From assembly GCF_030410485.1 (NCBI RefSeq), contig NZ_JAUHHC010000003.1:124001-188000 (forward strand): a stretch of 64,000 nucleotides of DNA. The letters run 5' to 3'. Below, piece by piece: positions 16,245 through 25,482 of this stretch; within the stretch, counting starts at the first letter, position 1, and each line of letters opens with the position of its first letter. The position numbers were made by a program, and so were the translations under genes. Below the pieces are notes generated by a model. That model saw nothing but the letters and a program-made list of their open reading frames with translations. It made no database searches and was not told the origin of the DNA. This stretch comes from Roseateles violae (lineage in GTDB: Bacteria; Pseudomonadota; Gammaproteobacteria; Burkholderiales; Burkholderiaceae_C).

Positions 16245-17426
16245 ATGCTGATCAAGTTCTTCTACACGCTGCGCGCGGCCAAGCTGCCGGTTTCGGTGAA
16301 GGAGTACCTGACCCTGCTCGAAGGGCTGCAGGCCGGCGTGATCGGCGGCGACTCGGTGCCGACGATCGACGACTTCTATTTCCTGGCCCGCACCAGCCTG
16401 GTCAAGGACGAGGCCAACTACGACAAGTTCGACCGCGCCTTCTCGGCCTATTTCAAGGGCGTCGAGCTCTTGACCGACTTCACGAAGGAGGTGCCGCTGG
16501 ACTGGCTGCGCAAGCACCTGGAGCTGGAGCTGACGCCGGAGCAGAAGGCCGCCATCGAGAAGATGGGCTGGGCCGAGCTGATGGAGACGCTCAAGAAGCG
16601 CTTTGAGGAGCAGAAGGAGCGCCACGAGGGCGGCAACAAGTGGATAGGCACCGGCGGCACCAGCCCCTTCGGCAATAGCGGCTACAACCCGCAGGGCATA
16701 CGCATCGGCGGCAAGGGCGGCCAGAAATCGGCCGTCAAGGTCTGGGAGCAGCGCGCCTACCGCGACTACGACGACCAGCTCGAACTGGGAACGCGGAATA
16801 TCAAGGTCGCGCTGCGCCGGCTGCGCCGCTTCGCGCGCGAGGGCTCGGACCTGGAACTGGACCTCGACGACACCATCCACAAGACCGCGGCCAATGCCGG
16901 CATGCTGGACATCCGCATGATCCCGGAGCGGCACAACAAGGTGAAGGTGCTGCTGCTGATGGACGTCGGCGGCACCATGGACGAGCACATCCACCGCGTC
17001 GAGGAGCTGTTCTCGGCCGCCAAGAGCGAGTTCAAGCATCTGGAGTTCTACTACTTCCACAACTGCGTCTACGACTTCGTCTGGAAGAACAACCGCCGCC
17101 GCTTCGCCGAGAAGTTCCCGACCTGGGACCTGATCCGCAAGTACAACAAGGACTACAAGCTGATCTTCGTCGGCGACGCGACGATGAGCCCCTACGAGAT
17201 CCTGCAGGCCGGCGGCAGCGTCGAGTACAACAACGAGGAGCCCGGCGCCGAATGGCTGCAGCGGCTGACCCGCGCCTTCCCGAAATACGCCTGGATCAAT
17301 CCCGAGCCGCAGGGCGTGTGGCAGTACCGCCAGAGCATCGCGGTGATCCAGCAGCTGATGCACCAGCGCATGTTCCCGCTCTCGCTGGCCGGGCTGGAAG
17401 GTGCGATGCGTCTGCTGAGCAAATGA
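16245..17426 (+). CDS. VWA domain-containing protein (CoxE-like), likely MoxR partner
   Basis: A 393-residue cytoplasmic protein. The N-terminal part (MLIKFFYTLRAAKLPVSVKEY, residues 1-130) is typical of MoxR-associated VWA proteins. A Gly-rich linker (GTGGTSPFGNSGYNPQG) follows, and the VWA fold starts around residue 230 with LLLMDVGGTMDEH. The metal site reads DxGxTM rather than the classical DxSxS, so the first serine is Gly. Related members also show DVGGSM, so this is a family trait. Its stop overlaps the tamA start by four bases. Confidence 0.88.
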   Translation: MLIKFFYTLRAAKLPVSVKEYLTLLEGLQAGVIGGDSVPTIDDFYFLARTSLVKDEANYDKFDRAFSAYFKGVELLTDFTKEVPLDWLRKHLELELTPEQKAAIEKMGWAELMETLKKRFEEQKERHEGGNKWIGTGGTSPFGNSGYNPQGIRIGGKGGQKSAVKVWEQRAYRDYDDQLELGTRNIKVALRRLRRFAREGSDLELDLDDTIHKTAANAGMLDIRMIPERHNKVKVLLLMDVGGTMDEHIHRVEELFSAAKSEFKHLEFYYFHNCVYDFVWKNNRRRFAEKFPTWDLIRKYNKDYKLIFVGDATMSPYEILQAGGSVEYNNEEPGAEWLQRLTRAFPKYAWINPEPQGVWQYRQSIAVIQQLMHQRMFPLSLAGLEGAMRLLSK

Positions 17427-19261
17427 GTGTTGGACGGCGCCTTGCAACGCTGATTGGGGTGCTGCTGCTGGCCGGCTGCTCGAGCCTGTCGGGCCTGCTG
17501 CCGGGCGGCGAGGAGAAAAAACCCGAACAAGCGGCCGCGGCGCCGGCCGAGCAGCGCAAGGTCGTCGCCTACGAGCTGGAGGTGCAGGCGCCGCGCGAGC
17601 TGCGCAAGCTGCTGGGCACGCATCTGGAGCTGGCGCGCTTCCAGCTGACCGATGAGTCGCAGCGCCTGAGCAGCGTCGAGCTCGACCGCCTGGCGGTGAC
17701 GACGCCGGCCGAGGCGCGCGCGCTGCTGGAGACCGAGGGCTATTTCAATGCCGAGGTCCTGCTCGAACGCGAGCGCGGCGAGCCCGAGAAGGTCATCATC
17801 AAGGTCGAGCCCGGCCCGCGCGCCAAGGTCGGCGGCGTGCAGATCCAGTTCAGCGGCGCGCTGGAGCCGGTCGAGGGCCAGCCGGCGCCACCGCTGCAGG
17901 CGGCGCTGCGCAAGGCCTGGCGGCTGCCGGTCGGCGAGCCGTTCACGCAGGACCACTGGGCCTCCGCCAAGAGCGCGGCGCTGAGCCAGGCGCGGCTGGG
18001 CGGCTATCCGCTGGCGCGCTGGGTCAGCAGCGTCGCGCGCATCGATGCCGAGGCGAACGAGGCGCAGCTGAGCCTGCTGATGGACAGCGGCCCGCTGTTC
18101 CATCTCGGCGATCTGCGCATCGAGGGCCTGCAATACCTGTCCGAGGACACGGTGCGGCGCCTGGCCGGCTTCGAGCCCGGCGAGAGCTACAACGAGCGCA
18201 CGCTGACCGAATTCCAGGAGCGCCTGCAGAAGACCCTGCTGTTCGACAGCGTTAGTGTCGAATTGCAGGCCGAGCCCGGCAGCGATGCGGCGGCAACGGT
18301 GCTGGTGCGCGTGCGCGAGGCCTCGCGCCAGCAGGCGACGACCGGCATCGGCTATCACACCAACACCGGCCAGCGGGTCACGCTGGAATACCTGAACCGC
18401 GCCCCCTTCGACCTGCCGCTGCGCAGCCGCGCCAAGCTGGACCTGAGCCGCGATCTGCGCACCGCCGAGATCGAGCTGACCTCGCGGCCGCTGGCCAGCA
18501 TGCAGCGCAATCTGGCCTCGGCGCAGCTGGAGGAAGACCGCTCGGGCGACCGCATCCTGACGACCATCAGCGCCCGCCTGGGCCGCCTGCGCGAGAAGGG
18601 CCGCGACGAGCGCCTGATCTACGGCGAGCTGCTGCGCTCGCGCGAGGAGGCCGGCGGCACGGTCACCCTGAGCCGCGCGCTGTCGCTGAACACGCAGTGG
18701 ATACGCCGGCGCCTGGACAATGTGCTGCTGCCCACCGACGGCAACCAGACCCTCTTGCTGATCGGCGGCGGCCGCGCCGACAACAATATGGCCGACAGCG
18801 GCGCCTTCGCCCGCAGCGAGATCAAGGCGGCCTGGTACAAGCCGCTGGGCGATCACTGGTATTCCTATGCGCGGCTGGACTATGGCCAGGTCTTCGCCAG
18901 GGACTCGATCGGCATCCCGGAGAAGCTGCTGTTCCGCGCCGGCGGCGACGGTTCGGTGCGCGGCTATGCCTACGAAAGCCTGGGGCCCACGCGCGACGGC
19001 AGCGACGTCGGCGGCCGGGTGATGGCCAGCGGCACCCTGGAGCTGGCGCGGCCGCTGGCCGCCAGCCTGCCGAACTACTGGGGCGCCGTCTTCGTCGACG
19101 CTGGCCAGGCAGCCCCGCGCTGGGCCGACTACAAGCCGGTGTTCGGCTACGGCGTCGGCCTGCGCTGGCGCAGCCCGGTCGGGCCGCTGAGCGTCGACGT
19201 GGCCTATGGCGAGGCGGTCAAGCAGTGGCGGCTGCACTTCAGCGTCGGCATCGCGCTATGA
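17423..19261 (+). CDS. tamA: TamA-like outer-membrane protein (BamA/Omp85 superfamily)
   Basis: A 612-residue outer-membrane assembly protein. After a ~24-residue leader come POTRA-like repeats (TPAEARALLETEGYFNAEV near residue 95; LRIEGLQYLSEDTVRRLAGFEPG near 230), then a 16-strand-type barrel with RAGGDGSVRGYAYESLGP, the conserved loop-6 motif with its RGY core. Strands end in HFSVGIAL. The leader carries a lipobox, LLLAGCSS, suggesting a lipid anchor at Cys near residue 19; that is unusual for a barrel protein. The start ATG overlaps the VWA stop and its stop overlaps tamB, so all three are one unit. Confidence 0.88.
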   Translation: MSVGRRLATLIGVLLLAGCSSLSGLLPGGEEKKPEQAAAAPAEQRKVVAYELEVQAPRELRKLLGTHLELARFQLTDESQRLSSVELDRLAVTTPAEARALLETEGYFNAEVLLERERGEPEKVIIKVEPGPRAKVGGVQIQFSGALEPVEGQPAPPLQAALRKAWRLPVGEPFTQDHWASAKSAALSQARLGGYPLARWVSSVARIDAEANEAQLSLLMDSGPLFHLGDLRIEGLQYLSEDTVRRLAGFEPGESYNERTLTEFQERLQKTLLFDSVSVELQAEPGSDAAATVLVRVREASRQQATTGIGYHTNTGQRVTLEYLNRAPFDLPLRSRAKLDLSRDLRTAEIELTSRPLASMQRNLASAQLEEDRSGDRILTTISARLGRLREKGRDERLIYGELLRSREEAGGTVTLSRALSLNTQWIRRRLDNVLLPTDGNQTLLLIGGGRADNNMADSGAFARSEIKAAWYKPLGDHWYSYARLDYGQVFARDSIGIPEKLLFRAGGDGSVRGYAYESLGPTRDGSDVGGRVMASGTLELARPLAASLPNYWGAVFVDAGQAAPRWADYKPVFGYGVGLRWRSPVGPLSVDVAYGEAVKQWRLHFSVGIAL

Positions 19262-22200
19262 CGGACGCGGCCCCCACGCCTGACACCGCTGCGGGCCCCG
19301 CCGCGGTGGCCCCGCCGCGCCGACGTAAGCGCCTGATGATGGCGCTGGCGGTCGGCCTGCTGGTGCCGCTGATGATGGCCGCCGCCGTCCTCGGCAGCCT
19401 GTGGGCGCTCAGGAGCCCCGCTGGCAGTGCCTGGCTGCTGACGCAGCTGCCGGGCCTGCAGATCGAGGCGCCCGAGGGCAGCCTGCTGGGCGAGTTCTCG
19501 GCGCGCCGCCTGGTCTACGCGCTGCCCGGCGAGGGCCGCCTGACGATCAGCGGCCTGCGCTGGCAGGGCCTGGGCATCGCCTGGTCGAACTCGCCGCGGC
19601 TCTGGGGCCAGCTGCAGATCGCGCGCCTGCAGGCCGATCGTGTCGACTTGCTGCTGCCGCCGTCGCAAGAAAAGAGCCCGCCGCCCACCGATCTGCTGCT
19701 GCCGCTGGGCATCCGCGTCTCGGTGCTGGAGGTCGGCGAGTTCAGCATGGCGGCGCTGGGCGAGCGGCCGCTGCGCGGCCTGAAAGGCAGTCTGGACCTG
19801 AGCGCCGAGGAGGGCAGCGTGCACCGCGTGCGGCTGGACGCGCTGCAATGGGAACGGCTGCGCCTGGCCGGCACGGCCAGCGCGCAAACCGGCGGCGCGA
19901 TGGCAATCGCCGCGACGCTGAATGTGCAGCCGCTGGCGGCCGAAGAGAAGACCGAGGCCCGACAACTGCCCGACTGGCGCGGCAGCCTCGGCCTGGCCGG
20001 TCCGCTGCGCAAGCTGCAGGCGCGCGCCGAGCTGCAGGCGGCCGGCCAGCGCCTGCAGGCCGAGGCCACGCTGCAGCCCTTCGAAGCCTGGCCGCTAGCC
20101 GCGCTGCAGGCCCATGCCGAGCAGCTGGACCTGTCGGCGCTGCTGGCCGACATGCCGCGCACGGCGCTCAGCGGCGAGGCGCGACTCGAGTCCAAGGGCT
20201 GGGCGGAGCCGGCACGATTGCGCCTGCAGTTCAGCAACGCCGCCGCCGGCCGCTGGGACCAGCAGCGCCTGCCGCTGCAGCACATCCGCTTGCAGATCGA
20301 GGGCCGGCCCGACCAGCCCGAGAGCCTGCGCCTGAGCGAGCTGGAGGCGCTGCTGGGCGCGCCCGGCGCGCCGGGCGGGCGCATCGGCGGCCAGGGCCGC
20401 TTGCAGGCCGGCAAGGACGCCGGCAAGGGGAGCGACAGCGGCTGGAGCCTGACGACCCAGCTCAGCGGCCTGCGCCCGGCCGCGCTGGACGCGCGGCTGG
20501 CGCCGCTGCGCCTGGATGGCCGGCTGCAGCTGTCCGGTGCCGCCGATGTGGGCAGCGCGCCGCTGCAGATCGCCGCCGATCTGGCCGGCGACTGGCCCGG
20601 CGGCACGACCGGCCCGGTGCAGATCGCGCTGCAGGCCAGCCTGCAGGGCCGAGCGCTGGAGATCCGCCAGGCGCGGCTGGAATCGGGCCGCTCGCGGCTG
20701 CAGCTGGCCGGCACGGCTAGCCAGCCCGAGGGCGGCGGCTGGCGCGCCGAGGCCAGGCTAGCGCTGCAGGATTTCGACCCGCGCCTGCTCTGGGCCGGTG
20801 CACCGGGCTCGGCCTGGCAGCGCAGCGCCAGCGGCCTGAATGCCGAGGGCCTGCTGAAGCTGCAGCAGGACGCGCGCGCGCAGGGCTGGCCGCTGGGCCA
20901 GGTGCAGCTGCGGCTCGCACCCAGCAAGCTGGCCGGGGTGGCGCTCGGCGGCAAGCTCGACTACGCCCACGACGGCGGCCGCGACGCGCTGCTGCAGGCG
21001 CAGCTGGAGCTGGCCGAGAACCGGCTGCTGCTGCTGAGCCGCCTGCCCGGCACGCTCGCCGCGCCGACGCTGGACACGCAGATCGAGCTGGCCGCGCCCA
21101 AGCTGGCCGGCCTGACGCCGCTGCTGGCGCTGCTGCAGCCGAATGCCCAGCTCAGCGGCGCCGCCGAGGGCAAGCTGGGCCTGCTGCTGCGACGCGCCGA
21201 GGCACAGCGCCGCCAGGGCCCGGCGCCCTGGCAGCTCAGCGGCGACGGCCAGCTGAGCCTGAGCAATCTGCGCATCGACGGCCCCTTGCGCGCCGGCATC
21301 GCCCAGGGCCGTTTGCGCTGGGCGGCCGGCGGCCGGCTGGATAGCCCGCTGCTGCTGAACGCCGAGCTGGACCGCGCGACCTTGGCTGGCCAGCTGATCA
21401 ACAAGCTGAGCCTCGATCTGCAGGGCAGCTGGGCCGAACACCGGCTCGCCCTGAGCCTGCAGGGCCTGATGAACCCGCCCACGGCTGGCCAGCGCAGCGG
21501 CGCCGCGGCGCCCAGCGTGTCCGGCGAGGGCCGGCTGACTCTGAGCGGCGCCCTGTCCGGTGCGCCGCTGCAGGCCTGGCAGGACGGCAACCCGCTGAGC
21601 TGGAAGGCGCAGATCGCCCAGCTGCTGCTGCGCCCCAGCGAGGCCGCGCGGCCGGACTGGCTGAAGGCCGCCGGACTGGAGCTGCAGCTGCAGACCGATG
21701 CCGGCCTGGCGCCGGCCAGCGCCGCGCTGGCGCCGGGCGGGCTGGAGCTGGCCGGCGCCCGGCTGCGCTGGAGCGAGCTGCGCTGGCAGGCCCCGCGAGC
21801 ACGCGGCGAGCCGGCCGATGTGCGCGCCGAGATCGAGCTGCAGCCGCTGGCACTGGCGCCGCTGCTGGCGCGCTGGCAGCCCGATTTCGGCTGGGGCGGC
21901 GAGCTGGTCATCGGCGGCCGCGCCAGCCTGCGCTCGCTGCCGCAGCTGCAGCTCAATGCGGTGCTGGAGCGCGCCGGCGGCGATCTCAGCGTCACCGACG
22001 AGCGTGGCGTACAGGCGCTGGGCCTGAGCGATCTGCGCATCGGCCTGACGGTGATCGACGGCCAGTGGCAGTTCACCCAGGCGCTGGCCGGCAGCCATAT
22101 GGGCTCGCTGGGCGGCGCAGTGACCGTGCATGCCGAGCGGCGCGCGCTGTGGCCGGCGCCGAACGCGCGGCTGGAGGGCGTACTGCAGGCCAATGTGGCG

Positions 22201-23448
22201 AATCTGGGCACCTGGGGCGGCTGGGTGCCGCCGGGCTGGCGGCTGGGCGGCGCGCTGTCGGCCGGCGTGCGCCTGGCGGGCAGCTTCGGCGCGCCGCAGG
22301 TCGTCGGCGAGGCGAGCGGCCGCGGCATCGCCTTGCGCAATCCGCTCCTGGGCGTCGACGTCAGCGACGGCGCCTTTGCGCTGAGCTTCGACGGCCCGAC
22401 CGCCACCCTGGCCTCGCTGAGCGCGCGCGCCGGCGCCGGCACGATCAATGCCTCCGGCGAGGCACGGCTGGGCGCGCAGCCGAGCGCGCGGCTGGAGTTG
22501 AAGGCCGATCACTTCGCGCTGCTGAACCGGGTCGACCGGCGCCTCTTGGCCAGCGGCCAGGCGCAGCTGCAGCTGGGCGCGCAGGAGCTGAAGCTGGACG
22601 GGCGCTTCCTGATCGACGAGGGCCTGTTCGACTTCTCGCGCAGCAATGCGCCCAGCCTGGGCGATGACGTCTATGTGATGCGGCCCGAGCAGCAGCTGCC
22701 GGCCGAGCTGGCCAAGCCGGCGGCCGGCCAGCGCGAGCGCAAGACGCGGGTCAATCTGGAGCTCGATCTGGGGCGCGAGCTGAAGCTGCGCGGCCGCGGC
22801 CTGGACAGCCGCCTGCGCGGCGAGCTGAAGCTGAGCCAGCTGGACGGCCCGCCGCGGCTGACCGGCACGGTGCGCACCGTCGGCGGCAGCTACAACGCCT
22901 ACGGCCAGAAGCTGGACATCGAGCGCGGCGAGCTGACCTTCACCGGCGCCTATGACAACCCGCGGCTGGACGTCGAGGCGGTGCGGCCGAACGCCGATGT
23001 GCGCGTCGGCGTCAAGGTCACCGGCACGGCCGAGAACCCGCGCGTCAAGCTCTTCTCCGAGCCGGAGATGAACGATACCGACAAGCTGTCCTGGCTGGTG
23101 CTGGGCCGCGGCTCCGAGGGCCTGGACGGCCAGGACACGGCCCTCTTGCAGACGGCCGCGCTGGCCCTGCTCAGCGGCGAGGGCGAGGGCGCGACCGACA
23201 AGGTGATCAAGGGCCTGGGCCTGGACGAACTCTCCGTCTCGCCCGGCGGCGACGACGACACCCGCGGCACCGTCGTGCGCCTCGGCAAGCAGCTCTCGCG
23301 GCGCTGGTATGTGGGCTACGAGCGCGGGCTGAATGCGACCACCGGCAGCTGGCAGCTGATCTACCGCATCGCCCAGCGCTTCACCGTGCGCGCCCAGTCG
23401 GGCGAGGAAAACGGCATCGACCTTATCTGGCAATGGAAATGGGACTGA
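19258..23448 (+). CDS. tamB: TamB-like translocation and assembly module inner-membrane protein
   Basis: A 1396-residue protein. It has one N-terminal membrane anchor (RRRKRLMMALAVGLLVPLMM, residues ~23-50), a very long body of repeated beta-strand segments rich in Leu, Gln and Ala, and the DUF490/TamB C-terminal domain (~residue 1150 on). The last contains GTVRTVGGSYNAYGQKLDIE, GELTFTGAYDNPRLDVEA and VKVTGTAENPRVKLFSEP. TamB bridges the periplasm and acts with TamA in outer-membrane assembly or phospholipid transport. The start overlaps the tamA stop by ATGA. The stop codon lies within the first copy of a repeated element. Confidence 0.93.
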   Translation: MTDAAPTPDTAAGPAAVAPPRRRKRLMMALAVGLLVPLMMAAAVLGSLWALRSPAGSAWLLTQLPGLQIEAPEGSLLGEFSARRLVYALPGEGRLTISGLRWQGLGIAWSNSPRLWGQLQIARLQADRVDLLLPPSQEKSPPPTDLLLPLGIRVSVLEVGEFSMAALGERPLRGLKGSLDLSAEEGSVHRVRLDALQWERLRLAGTASAQTGGAMAIAATLNVQPLAAEEKTEARQLPDWRGSLGLAGPLRKLQARAELQAAGQRLQAEATLQPFEAWPLAALQAHAEQLDLSALLADMPRTALSGEARLESKGWAEPARLRLQFSNAAAGRWDQQRLPLQHIRLQIEGRPDQPESLRLSELEALLGAPGAPGGRIGGQGRLQAGKDAGKGSDSGWSLTTQLSGLRPAALDARLAPLRLDGRLQLSGAADVGSAPLQIAADLAGDWPGGTTGPVQIALQASLQGRALEIRQARLESGRSRLQLAGTASQPEGGGWRAEARLALQDFDPRLLWAGAPGSAWQRSASGLNAEGLLKLQQDARAQGWPLGQVQLRLAPSKLAGVALGGKLDYAHDGGRDALLQAQLELAENRLLLLSRLPGTLAAPTLDTQIELAAPKLAGLTPLLALLQPNAQLSGAAEGKLGLLLRRAEAQRRQGPAPWQLSGDGQLSLSNLRIDGPLRAGIAQGRLRWAAGGRLDSPLLLNAELDRATLAGQLINKLSLDLQGSWAEHRLALSLQGLMNPPTAGQRSGAAAPSVSGEGRLTLSGALSGAPLQAWQDGNPLSWKAQIAQLLLRPSEAARPDWLKAAGLELQLQTDAGLAPASAALAPGGLELAGARLRWSELRWQAPRARGEPADVRAEIELQPLALAPLLARWQPDFGWGGELVIGGRASLRSLPQLQLNAVLERAGGDLSVTDERGVQALGLSDLRIGLTVIDGQWQFTQALAGSHMGSLGGAVTVHAERRALWPAPNARLEGVLQANVANLGTWGGWVPPGWRLGGALSAGVRLAGSFGAPQVVGEASGRGIALRNPLLGVDVSDGAFALSFDGPTATLASLSARAGAGTINASGEARLGAQPSARLELKADHFALLNRVDRRLLASGQAQLQLGAQELKLDGRFLIDEGLFDFSRSNAPSLGDDVYVMRPEQQLPAELAKPAAGQRERKTRVNLELDLGRELKLRGRGLDSRLRGELKLSQLDGPPRLTGTVRTVGGSYNAYGQKLDIERGELTFTGAYDNPRLDVEAVRPNADVRVGVKVTGTAENPRVKLFSEPEMNDTDKLSWLVLGRGSEGLDGQDTALLQTAALALLSGEGEGATDKVIKGLGLDELSVSPGGDDDTRGTVVRLGKQLSRRWYVGYERGLNATTGSWQLIYRIAQRFTVRAQSGEENGIDLIWQWKWD

Positions 23449-23575
23449 GGCAGGACCGAGGACAAGCCCTGCGGCTTGTCCGACGCCTGCCGAAGGCCCG
23501 GGCGCTTGCAAGCGACCGGGCTGAGGCAGGACCCAGCACAAGCGGTGCGGCTTGTCCGCCCCCCGCCGAAGGCCC
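23446..23575. repeat. Two imperfect copies of a ~54-bp palindromic element after tamB
   Basis: Copy 1 (23446-23499) and copy 2 (23522-23575) both start TGAGGCAGGACC and end GCCGAAGGCCC, with a 22-bp spacer. Copy 1 contains a perfect 9-bp inverted repeat, GGACAAGCC / GGCTTGTCC around CTGC (23460-23481); copy 2 keeps a 6-bp core of it. The tamB stop is the first three bases of copy 1. It looks like a REP-type extragenic element rather than a terminator, as no T-tract follows. Confidence 0.7.
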
Positions 23576-23638
23576 ACCGCGACCGCTCCGCCGCCCATGC
23601 GACAATGCGCGCCGCTCCGGCTCCTCGCCGCAGCCTGG

Positions 23639-23713
23639 CTCTCCGTAGTTCAATGGATAGAACGGCCGCCTCCTAAGCGGCAGATACAGGTTCGATTCCT
23701 GTCGGAGGGACCA
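23639..23713 (+). tRNA. tRNA-Arg(CCU)
   Basis: A 75-nt tRNA. The acceptor CTCTCCG (23639-23645) pairs with CGGAGGG (23703-23709) with one T-G wobble; discriminator A and encoded CCA follow. The anticodon stem GCCGC/GCGGC encloses loop CTCCTAA with anticodon CCT. T loop TTCGATT is present. The sequence GACAAT at 23601-23606 may be its -10 box. Confidence 0.95.
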
Positions 23714-23966
23714 GCGGCCCGCGCAGCCCGTCTCGCCATCGAGCATGACTTCCGGCATCCCGGCCGCTTCGGTAAAGCTTGGGTAAAGCCGCCGATTCCG
23801 TCTCATTGTTCACTTGAAACCCTCGATTTGACAGGCCATTTGGGCCCGTATGGCTGGGCGCCGGAACGGGGCCGGGCATATACTGAAGCCCGCTGCGCCG
23901 CGCCTTTGCTAGGCTGACGTCAGACGCTTTTTGCAGTCGTTCTCACCGATAGGAAACACTCGCATC

Positions 23967-25403
23967 ATGGGTGCCAAACTGAAAGTTGCAGGCTGGGTCG
24001 CCCTGGGCGCCATGGCCGGCGCGCTGACCACGATGCAGTTGCAGGCCAATGCGCGCAGCAGTCTCTCGCCGCTGCCGCTGGAGGAACTGCAGCAGCTCGC
24101 CGCCGTCTTCGGCATGGTCAAGTCGGACTATGTCGAGCCGGTGGACGAGAAGAAGCTGATCAACGACGCGATCTCCGGCATGGTGGCGGGGCTCGACCCG
24201 CATTCACAGTTCTTCGACAAGAAGAGCTTCAAGGAATTCCGCGAAGGCACGACCGGCAAGTTCGTCGGCGTCGGCATCGAGATCGGCATGGAAGACGGCC
24301 TGGTCAAGATCGTCTCGCCGATCGAGGGTTCGCCCGCCTTCCGCGCCGGCCTGAAGAGCGGCGACCTGATCTCCAAGATCGACGATACCTTCGTCAAGGG
24401 CCTCAGCCTGGACCAGGCCGTCAAGCGCATGCGCGGCGAGCCCAATACCAAGGTCTCGCTGACCATCTTCCGCAAGAGCGAGAGCCGCAGCTTCCCCGTG
24501 ACCATCGTGCGCGAGGAGATCAAGGTGCAGAGCGTGCGGGCCAAGATGGTCGAGCCCGGCTATGCCTGGATCCGCGTCAGCCAGTTCCAGGACCGCACCG
24601 TCGACGACTTCGCCAAGAAGCTCGAGGAGCTCTACAAGCAGGACCCGAACATCAAGGGCCTGGTGCTCGATCTGCGCAATGACCCGGGCGGCCTGCTCGA
24701 GGGCGCCGTCGCGATCTCGAGCGCCTTCCTGCCGCGCGACGTCGAGGTGGTGTCGACCAACGGCCAGATCGCCGATTCCAAGGCCAGCTTCAAGGCCAAC
24801 CCCGACTACTACCTGCGCCGCGGCGGCAACGACCCGCTGCGCCGCCTGCCTGCCGCGCTGAAGACGGTGCCGCTGGTGGTGCTGGTCAACGAGGGCTCGG
24901 CCTCGGCCAGCGAGATCGTCGCCGGCGCGCTGCAGGACCACCACCGCGCCGTCGTGATGGGCGCGCAGACCTTCGGCAAGGGCTCGGTGCAGACGGTGCG
25001 CCAGCTGAGCCCGGAGACGGCGCTGAAGATCACCACCGCGCGCTACTACACGCCCAGCGGCCGCTCGATCCAGGCCAAGGGCATCGTGCCGGACATCGCG
25101 CTGGATGAAACGGCCGAGGGCAATGTCTTCGCCGCCCTGCGCATGCGCGAGGCCGATCTGGAAAAGCACCTGGGCAATGGCCCGGAAGAGAAGGACGAGG
25201 CGCGCGAGAAGGCCCGCGAGGAAGCGCGCGCCAAGCTGGAAGCCGAGTTCGCGAAGAAGAACGAGCCGCCCAAGCCCCTGCCCGAGTTCGGCAGCGGCGA
25301 GGACTTCCCGCTGCTGCAGGCGATGAACCAGCTGAAGGGCAAGCCGGTCGCGGTGTCCAAGACCGCCACCGAGCGCAAGGCCGAGGCCAAGCCCAGCGAG
25401 TGA
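23967..25403 (+). CDS. S41 family C-terminal processing peptidase (CtpA-type)
   Basis: A 478-residue periplasmic serine protease. An N-terminal signal or anchor segment (LKVAGWVALGAMAGALTTM) is followed by a PDZ domain (~90-180, GVGIEIGMEDGLVKIVSPIEGSPAFRAG) and the S41 core. That core has VLDLRNDPGGLL, then the catalytic serine in NEGSASASEIVAGAL and the lysine in QTFGKGSVQTV. The last ~90 residues are charged, helical and Lys/Glu-rich. ATG 23967 follows AGGAAAC. The 253-bp upstream gap after tRNA-Arg holds a TTGACA hexamer at 23828 and a TATACT hexamer at 23879, which do not form a normally spaced pair. Confidence 0.93.
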   Translation: MGAKLKVAGWVALGAMAGALTTMQLQANARSSLSPLPLEELQQLAAVFGMVKSDYVEPVDEKKLINDAISGMVAGLDPHSQFFDKKSFKEFREGTTGKFVGVGIEIGMEDGLVKIVSPIEGSPAFRAGLKSGDLISKIDDTFVKGLSLDQAVKRMRGEPNTKVSLTIFRKSESRSFPVTIVREEIKVQSVRAKMVEPGYAWIRVSQFQDRTVDDFAKKLEELYKQDPNIKGLVLDLRNDPGGLLEGAVAISSAFLPRDVEVVSTNGQIADSKASFKANPDYYLRRGGNDPLRRLPAALKTVPLVVLVNEGSASASEIVAGALQDHHRAVVMGAQTFGKGSVQTVRQLSPETALKITTARYYTPSGRSIQAKGIVPDIALDETAEGNVFAALRMREADLEKHLGNGPEEKDEAREKAREEARAKLEAEFAKKNEPPKPLPEFGSGEDFPLLQAMNQLKGKPVAVSKTATERKAEAKPSE

Positions 25404-25426
25404 TCGGGGAGGCTGTTGCCTGCTCA

Positions 25427-25454
25427 AAACGGCTCGCCCTGGCGGGCCGTTTTT
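25427..25454 (+). terminator. Rho-independent terminator after the S41 protease gene
   Basis: ACGGCTCGCC (25429-25438) pairs with GGCGGGCCGT (25441-25450), with one wobble pair, followed by five Ts. Confidence 0.85.
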
Positions 25455-25482
25455 ACGTCCGCTCGGCGCTATGCTTGGCCGA

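Noticed and set aside
17252-17422. Longer tamA frame starting inside the VWA gene
   Set aside because: The ATG at 17423 begins a proper leader and overlaps the VWA stop by ATGA.
20758-23598. Very long open frame (over 900 codons) antisense to tamB
   Set aside because: It is rich in Gln, Arg and Ala with no domain; high GC keeps the antisense frame open. The tamB frame has a full domain order and coupled start.
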